Shown: positions 34,011-43,413 of the stretch, piece after piece
How positions within the stretch are numbered: position 1 is the first letter of the stretch
How the letters are laid out: every line of letters begins with the position of its first letter
Assembly: GCA_028641055.1 (NCBI GenBank)
Contig: CM054057.1
Span: 399,636,541 to 399,700,540 of the forward strand
Source of the DNA: Alopecurus myosuroides
Taxonomy: Eukaryota > Streptophyta > Magnoliopsida > Poales > Poaceae
Reading direction: 5' to 3'
Length of the DNA stretch: 64,000 nt
Notes under the pieces: generated by a model
What the model was told of the DNA's origin: nothing
Seen by the model: the letters and a program-made list of their open reading frames with translations, nothing else
The model's database searches: none
Made by a program: the position numbers and the translations under genes

Positions 34011-35737
34011 GTGTCGCCGCCGCGATCCTCGCCTTTCTCCGGCCACCGTGGCGCCATGTATCTGAACCCGATGTTCTCGTCTACGTAACAGAGCCTCTCG
34101 ACGCCGATCGATCGCTGGAACCAGAAGCCCTCTCCTTCCTCTACTCGTCGAACACCTGCGGGAGCACGGAGGAGCACTGCAACCGCGCCGCCGTCCTCGT
34201 CATCGCCGCAGCTGCCGTCGTCACTGTTGCGTCACCGTCGAGCCTCTGCCTCGATTACTTCCGGTGGTGATCCACCGTCCATCTCCTCCCCTCTCCCTCT
34301 GCTTGCGCATGTTCTGCACACCTCCACGTATCATCAATCGCGAGCACGGCCGTGCAGATCGCCGCCGGCGAGTCTTTCTGTCAGTCGAGCAAGCTTTTGC
34401 TCGTCAGTTTCGTCAGATTAGCGCGTGGATCTGAAGCTCAACCTAACTGTGTCGCCTATTCTGTCAAACGAATGCTTCCAGCGCAGTGGCAGCGCGCTGC
34501 TCTCCCGCACGCCAGCTCGCGTGTTCGAGCCCTGGGTTGCGCGGATTAAATCCAACATTTTTGCATCTCTGTCTGACACCCGTGGCCCGCATGTCATTGA
34601 CCTCCACTGCCACGCGTGCATGCGCAGCGCCACGCTGGCCTCTGGCCCACGCGGCAGAGGCAGTGTGTAGATAGCAGCACAGTGAGAAACGTTTCTGCGA
34701 AATTCCTGTAATTCCTAAATCAAAATAAATAACAGATTTAAACCTAAAACTTTAAACTCTAATAACTTTTATTCTGTAATTCCAATAATTACAAGTTTTA
34801 TATCTTTTCTGTTCCAAATTTCATAATCTTTCCAAATCAACTATTTGTGTACTGTTTTGAATTTTCCAAATACATTTAAAATTCAAATTTGAATAATTCA
34901 AATGTAATTTGCAATAATTCATACTAATTCCAAATAACGCAAATAAAATATGTTTTTCATACCATTTTGAATATCCTTTTCAAATATAAATTTTGTTTCC
35001 TGGTTTGAATAATTTAAATTTCCTAAATAATTTAATACTTGTTTAATTCATTTAAATTTGATAAAAATCATAACTTGCTCAAAATAAAATATTTTTGAAC
35101 ATGCAAGATATGTTTTCAAACCATCAAAGTGTGAACTTTTCAAATGTGAGTTTGAAATTATGAATTGAACAAATAAAATTCAAATAAAAATTCACACTTG
35201 TTTTAAATTCAATTAAAACTTGTTTAATATTGATTAATTCATAATAAATTCATCCTAATTCAAATTTCAATATTTGAAACATGTAATCCAACTAAAATTT
35301 GATGTCCTTTTCAAATATAAATTTTATTAATTGTTTTGCACACTTTGAATTGATGAAAACAATAATTGTTTGTGTGACATGTTTAAGTAACCAAATTTTC
35401 CCAAACTTAATAAATAATTTCCAAAACTTGTTAAATCCTTTTATCACTTGCATCTATCATTGTTATTTGTTGTTATTTTGCTATTGCCATCATGCATGCA
35501 TCATGCTAACAACTTTCACCTAATAATTACTTATAAATCATTTGTTTCCAACTATTTCAATGGACCTTTTCCATATGCCACTCAATTAGCATAGGGGTCC
35601 ATTTAATTTGTGTTATCATGTTAGATAGTTTATTTTGATGCAACCATTAACTTGTCATGCATCATCTTGATTGTGCACAATGCCATGGCAATGATTGTTT
35701 ACATTCCTGTTTTGTTTGTTTGCTTCTTCTCGAATAG

Positions 35738-35815
35738 ACGACGACGTTGAGGCAGACGATCCTTACAGCACCCCTTCTGAGGATCTAGCTCAGTACCCGG
35801 CTGTTGAGTTCGCAG
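35738..35815 (+). other. Acidic coding block A in the Gypsy-2 5' LTR (candidate exon)
   Basis: A 78-bp open block is preceded by a pyrimidine-rich tract ending in ag and followed by gcaagt, a strong GC-type donor context (cag/gcaagt). It encodes an Asp/Glu-rich peptide (D-D-D-V-E-A-D-D-P-Y...). Joined to block B at 37045 it stays in frame, the split codon becoming Asp. The copy in the 3' LTR (46385-46462) is identical. No start codon is assigned; an upstream exon would be needed. Confidence 0.45.
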
Positions 35816-37044
35816 GCAAGTATCACTCACATGAACCATTGTGTTCCTTTCAACCCTGGTTACCGATACTTTCCGTTGTCTATTCTTGCTAGCCTTAGTG
35901 GTAGTTGTTTCTGTTACGAACCTATCACATGAATCCTTTAACCCTGATATTGCCTCACCACCACTCCTACAACCCTATTGATTGAGCCAGTGTCTTACTA
36001 GTATGCTTAGATTGTTTTGCTCGAGTCTGTTACCCGTTACTTTCAGTTACTATATTTCATTATGTTCTAGGGGCTCGATGTTTAATTAATCAATCAATCA
36101 ATCATGCTAATATTACTGTTAATAATAATTTGATGATAAGGCACCGGCAGGAGGCCCTGTGTGGTTTTGAGGCCTGCTAGTGTCGACCCTAATAGGAAAA
36201 GGGTCTTGTCTACTGATCCATGATGAGCGCACTACCCGCATGTGGGAAGCGAGTATGGGCGCCCCCCTCAATTTGATTCGATTCGCATCTCGTCCAAATC
36301 ATCTCATTTAGTTCGTGCTTTCTATTTGCCGCATGCATGTTTTTGCGAGCCCAGCGCAGGGTGGAACTTTTGTAGTCGGCATATAGGGGGACACGTTCTT
36401 AGAGTGCTATGAGGGTCCATTTTCTTCTGGGCTCGATTAGCCGTGCGCCCAAGGTGCTTTGGGCTTGATGCGAAGAAGAGTTGAGTTGTGTTGAGTGCCC
36501 CGCTTGGTGGGAGGCATCCCATCTGGCGGGTTATTCATACGTGTACGGCCAAATTGGTGCAACCCTGCAGGGATAATCTTCTCGAGAAGCCGTGTTTTCC
36601 GCGGTTATGGTTAACTTGGTGAAAGTACTGGCTAACAAGTACTCAGGACAACTTAAACCTAATGATTCACAATCTCACACCCCATGATTACAATTTGACT
36701 AGTAATAGGATTATTGTCACAATAACTTGTTTCATCTTAATCCAACTGTGTGAGTTATCCTCGGATTGCTTCTTTGGATAAGGGGTGAGATCCAGGATGG
36801 GTTTGTTTGATGTTATCTTTTAGTTGGTTACAACCCTCAATCTTATCCCCTTTCTGATAGTTGGAAATGATAGAATCTCTGTAGTTGGTTAGCGCAGCCA
36901 GTTGCAGCATCTTATATACCCCTTTTCCCTCCGTTGAACCCAAGTCATCTGTGCTTGTGTTGACGGGCTATACTTTGGTGAACTGTGAGTCTTGCTTGCC
37001 AGTACGTCTATGTACTGACCCCTTTGGGGCTGTGGTTTCCGCAG

Positions 37045-37109
37045 ACTACGATTACGAGGATCCAGGTGACGGCTACTACGTGGAGTTTGACGAGGCTGCT
37101 GACGAGTAG
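37045..37109 (+). other. Acidic coding block B with stop, Gypsy-2 5' LTR (candidate exon)
   Basis: Preceded by the acceptor-like tttccgcag, the block encodes a very acidic, Tyr-rich tail (D-Y-D-Y-E-D-P-G-D-G-Y-Y) ending at TAG 37107-37109. The sequence after the stop is T-rich and UTR-like. The 3' LTR copy (47691-47755) is identical. The inferred intron from block A is 1,229 bp, GC-AG. Confidence 0.45.
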
Positions 37110-37367
37110 TTAGCGGACCCGGGCAGGTTCCGAGACACCGTGGATGGGCTCCGTCTTTATTTCAGTTTCCGGCTTCTTAAGCCTGTTGGATTTGTCTGTA
37201 CCCAGACACCTTTGTTTGCTTCCGCTGATGTAATGAATGCTATGTTGGGACATGTGTCCTCTGGATGATTGTATTTGCTATTTCTGCCTTAGTGAAGGCC
37301 ATTTGCTACCTTATTTCAATCTTTTGTGTCGTAGAGGCATGTTGTGTTATCCTTTTGTTCAAAGCCG

Positions 37368-37404
37368 TTGACGTACCATGTGTGTATGGTATGAAATACG
37401 TCAA
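37368..37404 (+). repeat. Hairpin near the end of the Gypsy-2 5' LTR
   Basis: ttgacgta pairs with tacgtcaa, and inside it ccat pairs with atgg. The 3' LTR has the same hairpin at 48016-48052, with one base different that lengthens the outer stem by one pair. Confidence 0.6.
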
Positions 37405-37584
37405 TGGTAGTGTCCTGATTTCTACAGGATAGTTTACATCGACGGTGAACAGTAGCGATGGGTTGTCACACATAAGTGTTGGCCTACTCGTAAGAGGACG
37501 CGGGTGCCGGAAAGCCCCGTAATCCCATCAGAATACTGTTCAGTTCGTACGGTGAGTATCCTATAGAAGTCCGGGTGCGACAAA

Positions 37585-37597
37585 TGGTATCAGAGCC
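37585..37597 (+). other. Gypsy-2 primer-binding site
   Basis: tggtatcagagcc, two bases after the LTR, complements the 3' end of initiator tRNA-Met. Confidence 0.92.
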
Positions 37598-37960
37598 TGT
37601 CTGCCTGTAGGATCCCTTTTTACTGGTCGCAGTTGAGTCTAGAAACTATTTTGTAGCTATATAGGAAAAATGAAACTTGAGAGTAGGAATTATGCCATTT
37701 TTCTTCTTTCCCCACCCACCCTCCCTTTTTCTGGTAAGGAAGTGCAACGTTGTTTTCTGTTCTCACCTAAATTTTCAAGCTAGGATTTCACGTGTTTTGG
37801 GTTCTCCGTAGTACCTCAGGAGTTTTTGGTCTCGAGTTTCCCGATGTTGCTTCAATATCCTGTTCTTTTCAACATCCTTATCGTCCGTTGAACCTTGTTG
37901 TTGTTTCCCACTTCAATTCTTCTACCGGAGTCTAATCAAAACTTCCCCGATCATCTGCAG

Positions 37961-38776
37961 ATGGATCTCAGGTTCTTCCCGCAGGTGGTTCGGATGACTC
38001 GCTGTGAGAGCACCGCCGGTTATCCGGAGATGCTGAGAGACATGGTTACCTATCTGGGGTTCCATTGGGCACCAGAGTACCAGGTCTACGAGCAGCAGCG
38101 AGAGTTTGACCAGACCTACTACCAGGCTATCGTCTACATTCTGTCGGATGATGGCAGGAGCGTTGTCCACCGCTACGAGGCAGTAGGTTCCACAGTGGAT
38201 ATGGCCGTGCAGCAGGCAGCTTACGTGAGTCTCACCGTCCTCCGTGCTGACTACTGGGGATTTGATGATTCTATCTATCGCCACATCCCCCGTGGTTACA
38301 TCACGGCAGCGGGAGTTCACTTCACTCTCCACAGCAACCTGGATACCTACGAGTCTGATAGCTCCAGGCTGCACACCACTGCTCAGTTCGTGAGGCACAG
38401 TGACGCAGTTGCTTCCGCACTGTCTCAGGAGTTAGCTTCAGTCAGGGAGCAGCTCTATCTGGCGTTGACTCGTCTGGCTACGTACACCACAGACTTTGTG
38501 GGAGACGAGCGCTTTGCGCGTTTCACTCAGCCAGCTGGGTTTCCGCTGCCAGATGCTGGAGGTTACGAGCCGATCAGAGGTCCACTTCTCGACCTTGGTC
38601 CGGGTTACACTGGGATTCCCCGCTTTGGAGCACAGGGAGACGACGCTTTCTACTTCACCACACCGAGAGTTGCTCTCAGAGCAGTCCCGCTCTACGTGGA
38701 TCGTCGTCATACCTACTTCCGTGGGATTCCTCCGCACCGTATCTCTCGTCGTACTACTCACCGCCGTCTTGCGTGA
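37961..38776 (+). CDS. Extra ORF of Gypsy-2 upstream of gag, unknown function
   Basis: An intact 271-codon frame lies between the primer site and gag. I chose the Met at 37961 because it directly follows ctgcag, which could also be a splice acceptor; an in-frame Met at 37895 would add 22 residues. It is not gag, protease or pol. Residues 20-97 have a layout like a double-stranded-RNA-binding domain: a short helix-like segment (Y-P-E-M-L-R-D-M-V), P-E-Y-Q-V-Y, a hydrophobic strand (Y-Y-Q-A-I-V-Y-I), then an Ala-rich helix (A-V-Q-Q-A-A-Y-V-S-L). Residues 140-170 look helical (A-L-S-Q-E-L-A-S-V-R-E-Q-L). The C-terminus is basic (R-R-T-T-H-R-R-L). It has no internal stop, whereas gag-pol has three. 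The function is a guess; the frame itself is solid. Confidence 0.7.
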   Translation: MDLRFFPQVVRMTRCESTAGYPEMLRDMVTYLGFHWAPEYQVYEQQREFDQTYYQAIVYILSDDGRSVVHRYEAVGSTVDMAVQQAAYVSLTVLRADYWGFDDSIYRHIPRGYITAAGVHFTLHSNLDTYESDSSRLHTTAQFVRHSDAVASALSQELASVREQLYLALTRLATYTTDFVGDERFARFTQPAGFPLPDAGGYEPIRGPLLDLGPGYTGIPRFGAQGDDAFYFTTPRVALRAVPLYVDRRHTYFRGIPPHRISRRTTHRRLA

Positions 38777-38986
38777 TGAGCATGGGAGTACCGATGTATC
38801 CATTCCTAGCTATGTTTAGTTATCCTTTGTATTTCGAACCATATGTTGGTCTGTTGGATATTCTGATGTATTTGAACATGTGATGATGTACCTGTTGGTT
38901 ATCTATTCATGCGTCGGAATAATCTATCTTTCGGTTACCAAGTCTATCCTTTTCTATTGTTGTGCTAAAATGAATGTCTATTCAGG
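38777..38986 (+). other. Spacer between the extra ORF and gag
   Basis: 210 bp, T-rich, no open frame of note. gag starts at 38987 after tattcagg, which resembles a splice acceptor, so gag could be reached by splicing; this is inference. Confidence 0.4.
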
Positions 38987-41900
38987 ATGCCGCCAACAAG
39001 CAGCAACCCGCCGGAGCCACCTCCGCTCACGGAGCTGTTGACTCAGATGACTCAGGTCGTGGCTCAGATGGCCCAGATCCAGGCTAACCAGCACAACAAC
39101 CAGAATGCTCCGCGAGTCAGCATCAAGGAGTTTCTGAGCATGGGGCCGAGAGCTTTCGTGGCAACACGTGAGCCTCTGGATGCTGATGACTGGATCAGGG
39201 AGATGAACAGGGCTCTGGAGATAGCTCATGTTGCTGAGGAAGATAAGGTCAAGTATGCCACCTACCTACTGAAGGGTCAGGCAGCTACTTGGTGGGAGAA
39301 CTACCAGACCATGAGAGCTGGCTATCCTATCACCTGGGGATGTTTCAAGGATGCCTTCCTGAAGCACCACATCCCAGATGGTCTCATGGAAAGGATGCGT
39401 GAGGAATTCTGCTCTCTCAAACAGGGCAAGCTGGACGTCCTCGGCTACCATAACGAGTTCAATCGTCTTGCTCGATACGCTGGTGACGAGGTGTCCACTG
39501 AAGCCAAGAAGATGGCAAGGTTCCGCCGAGGTTTTAATCCGGAACTGAAGTACGCTCTCACCAACATCAAGTGCAAGGACTTCGTGGAGCTCGTGAACAC
39601 CGCGCTCAATGAGGAGAATGGGCGCAAGGCGTTCGAAGAGTCCCGTAAGCACTCACGTGAGGGTGGTTCCTCCTCCAACATGACCACCCCTCCGTAGAAG
39701 CGCCGCATCTGGGTGCCAAATGCTTCTGTCACTCGGGCTCCAAATGCCCAAGCTTCTCCAGGCTTTGGTCCCCGCCCACCCAACCCATCTCAGATGCAGG
39801 GTCAGAGGTTTTCAATGGGGAAGCCAAGGCCAGGTCCTCCTCGTGTCGTCACTTGATTCAAGTGCAAGGAGACCGGACACTACGCTGATAAGTGCACTCA
39901 GAGGCAGCTACCTCCACCACCTCCTCGCCCCAACACCAACCAGGCAATGGTTCGTGCTCCCCCGGCTAAAGCCTTCAACTCCAACAACAGGCCTGTCGGG
40001 AGGTACGCGAGGGTGAACCATATCAAGGCCGACAAGGCTGAGGAAGCTGCTGACGTCGTTCTCGGTATATTACCCGTAAACTCTATTCCAGCTAAAGTGT
40101 TGTTTGATACCGGAGCATCGCATTCTTTTGTGTCAAAGATTTTTGCAAAAGCATACAACCTAGTTCTGGTTCCGCTAAGCAATCAAATGACTGTTCACTC
40201 TCCGGGACCGCAAATGTTGACTTCCAAGATAAGCATGGACAATGAGATCCTAATTGGAGGTCGCATATTCCTTGCTTCACTCATGTTGCTGGGAAATTCT
40301 GACATTGATGTCATTCTGGGTATGGATTGGTTGAAGACCCACAAAGCTAAAATTGACTGTGCTCAAAAGTCAATAACTCTCTCTCACACTTCAGGCCAGA
40401 TAGTCTATTCTCCATATGGATCAAGTTCTGTTCAGCTGTTCAACCTCGATGCTAAACCCCTTCCTGCAATTGAAAATGTTTCGGTGGTTTGTGAATTCCC
40501 TGACGTCTTTCCAGAAGAGTTGCCAGGGATGCCTCCGGATAGAGCAGTTGAGTTCGTGATCGAGCTTGAGCCAGGTACTGCTCCAATCTCTAAGCATCCA
40601 TACAAGATAGCTCCTCCTGAACTGAAATTGTTGAAGGAGCAAATCGATATGTACATGGAGAAAGGTTACATTCAGCCTAGTTCCTCTTCTTGGGGTTGCC
40701 CAACTCTGTTTGTTGCCAAGAAGGATCAAACAAAAAGACTCGTGGTTGACTATCGTCCCCTCAACGAGAAAACCATCAAGAACAAGTATCCAATTCCTCG
40801 TATCGATGATCTTTTTGATCAACTGGCTGGAGCCTCAATATTCTCAAAGTTGGACTTGAGGATGGGGTACCATCAGATAAAGATCAGAAAGGAAGATATT
40901 CCTAAGACAGCTTTCACCACTCGTTGCGGTCTATATGAATACACCGTCATGTCCTTTGGTCTCACCAATGCACCGGCAACGTTCTCAAGACTCATGAATT
41001 CTGTCTTCCATGAATACCTCGACAAGTTCGTTGTGGTATATCTTGATGACATTCTAGTCTACTCAAAATCCGAGGAAGAGCATGGAGAACACCTTCGTCT
41101 CACTCTCATGAAACTTCGCGAGCATCGTCTATATGCCAAGTTTTCCAAATGTGAGTTCTGGATTCCAGAAGTTGCATATCTTGGTCATATCATCTCTGCC
41201 AAAGGCATAGCCATTGATCCTGAAAAGGTTAAGGCAATTGTTGACTGGAAACCCCCTAAGACGGTGAAGCAAGTCAGAAGTTTTCTTGGCTTGGCTAGCT
41301 ATTGCCGTCGTTTCGTCCAAAACTTTTCCAAGATTGCCAAACCTCTCACTGATCTCACAAAGAAGGACAAAAAGTTCGTTTGGACTCCACAATGTGATGA
41401 GAGTTTCAATCTCCTCAAAGCTAAACTCACTTCCACCCCAGTTCTGGTTTGCCCAGATACTACCAAACCTTTCCAGATATTCTGTGATGCATCTCTCCAA
41501 GGCCTAGGAGCAGTTCTTATGCAAGAACGTCAAGTTGTGGCTTATGCTTCACGTCAGTTGAACCCACATGAGCAAAACTATCCCACTCATGACCTAGAAC
41601 TTGCAGCAGTTGTGTTTGCCCTCAAGAAATGGAGACAATACTTGTTGGGTAACAAAACTGAAATCTTTTCCGATCATAAGAGTCTGAAATACATCTTCAC
41701 TCAGCCAGATCTGAACCTCAGGCAAAGGAGATGGATTGAGAAGATTAAAGACTTTGATCTCACCATTTCTTACACTCCAGGCAAGGCTAATGTTATGGCC
41801 GATGCTCTCAGTCGCAAATCCTATTGCAATAATCTCATGATCATGGAAAGCCAACCTCCACTTCATGAAGAATTCCAGAAGCTGAACCTTGGTCTTGTCC

Positions 41901-43378
41901 CTGAAGGATACCTTGCTAGCTTGACAGCCAGTCCAACTCTCGAGGACAAGATTCGTTCTGAACAACTTCGTGATACTGAAATCAAGAAGATTGTAGAGCA
42001 CATCAAGGAAGGCAATGAAAAATTCAAGTCCTTCTAAATTGATGACAAGGGAACTGTGTTCTTCGAAGGACGCATTGCAGTTCCTCAGATTCAAAGTCTC
42101 AAGGATATAATTCTCAAGGAGGCTCATGAAACACCTCTCTCCATCCACCCTGGAAGTACAAAGATGTACCAGGATCTCAAGACTCTGTATTGGTGGCCTG
42201 GAATGAAACGTGAAATTGCTCAATACGTTTCTGAATGCGACGTTTGTCAACGTGTTAAGGCAGTCCATCAGAAAACAGCCGGTCTACTCCAACCTCTCAA
42301 AATTCCTGAGTGGAAGTGGGACATGATTGAAATGGACTTCGTTACTGGGTTTCCAAAGTCCAAGAAGGGCAACGATGCAATCTTCGTTGTTATTGATCGT
42401 CTCACTAAGGTTGCTCACTTCTTTGCTGTCAAGGAAACTATCTCAGCTAGCCAGTTAGCAGAGCTCTACACAGCAAAGATTGTTCCTCTTCATGGTGTTC
42501 CATTGGAAATAAGCTCAGACCGTGGAAGTATCTTCACTTCTCATTTCTGGAAGAGTTTTCAAGAAGCATTAGGCACCAAACTTCTGTTCAGCACAGCTTA
42601 TCACCCTCAGTCTCAGGGGCAAGTCCAAAGAGTCAATCAGATTTTCGAGGATATGCTCAGAGCATGTGGTCTCTCCTTTGGCATGAAATGGGAGGATTGT
42701 CTTCCATATGCTGAATTCTCCTACAACAACAGCTACCAGGCAAGTCTAGGCATGGCACCATTTGAGGCACTGTATGGTCGCAGATGCAGGAGTCCAATCA
42801 ATTGGTCTGGAGCTGGTGAACGTTCACTCTTAGGCCCTGACATTGTTAAGGAAGCCGAGGAGAAAGTTCGTATCATTCGTGACAATCTTAGGATTGCTCA
42901 GTCTCGTCAGAAGAGCTATTATGATAGCAAGCACAGGGATATGATCTATGCACCTGGTGATAAGGCATATCTCCGTGTAACTCCCCTCAGAGGCACTCAT
43001 CGTTTTGGTGTGAAAGGAAAGCTTGCACCAAGATACATTGGTCCTTTCAACATTCTTTCAAGGCGGGCAGAAAATGCTTATCGTCTTGAACTTCCAGAAA
43101 AACTATCCAAGGTGCACGATGTGTTCCACGTGTCACAACTCAAGAAGTGTTTCAAAGATCCAGATCGTACAGTTGATCATGATTCCATTGAACTGCAAGA
43201 TGATCTATCTTATGAGGAGCACCCTATTCGTATTCTCGATGAGACCGAGCGTAAGACTCGCAACAAGACCACCAAGTTCTTGAAAGTGCAATGGTCGCAT
43301 CATTCCGATAAAGAGGCAACGTGGGAGACCGAAGAGGATCTTCGCAAGAAGTATCCGGACCTTTTCACATCTCAGTAA
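38987..43378 (+). pseudogene. Gypsy-2 gag-pol polyprotein, three in-frame stops
   Basis: One 1,464-codon frame (stop included) without any frameshift. The gag domain (residues about 60-210, with A-A-T-W-W-E-N-Y) is followed by a zinc knuckle whose first Cys position is a TGA (39854-39856). Protease L-F-D-T-G-A-S-H-S is near residue 376. RT has Y-L-D-D near residue 684, and RNase H has F-C-D-A-S near residue 830. The integrase H-H-C-C finger starts near residue 1047. The core has Asp1117, Asp1178 and, at the Glu position 36 residues on, Gln1214 (CAA at 42626-42628). A chromodomain ends the protein. Other stops are TAG 39695-39697 and TAA 42035-42037. It would be non-functional as it stands. 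Confidence 0.95.
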
Positions 43379-43402
43379 GGAATCTCGGGGCGCGATTCCT
43401 TC

Positions 43403-43413
43403 AAGGGGGGGCG
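43403..43413 (+). other. Gypsy-2 polypurine tract
   Basis: aagggggggcg lies just before the 3' LTR and shortly after the gag-pol stop. It would prime plus-strand synthesis. Confidence 0.85.

Larger units (their letters stand above)
32777..37582 (+). repeat. Gypsy-2 5' LTR, 4,806 bp
   Basis: Begins tgtaacatcccaag and ends ccgggtgcgaca. AT-rich flanks surround a CpG-rich block at about 33.66-34.68 kb that looks like a promoter and leader. Two short acidic coding blocks (35738-35815 and 37045-37109) and a hairpin (37368-37404) lie further on. Confidence 0.95.

Noticed and set aside
39720..40016. Plus-strand frame of 98 codons within Gypsy-2 gag-pol
   Set aside because: Out-of-frame overlap with the gag-protease linker, which is itself part of the continuous polyprotein frame.
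39695..42037. Stops in Gypsy-2 gag-pol as programmed readthrough
   Set aside because: Three different stop codons occur, one replacing a zinc-knuckle Cys, and plant Tekay elements normally use one open frame; mutation is simpler.
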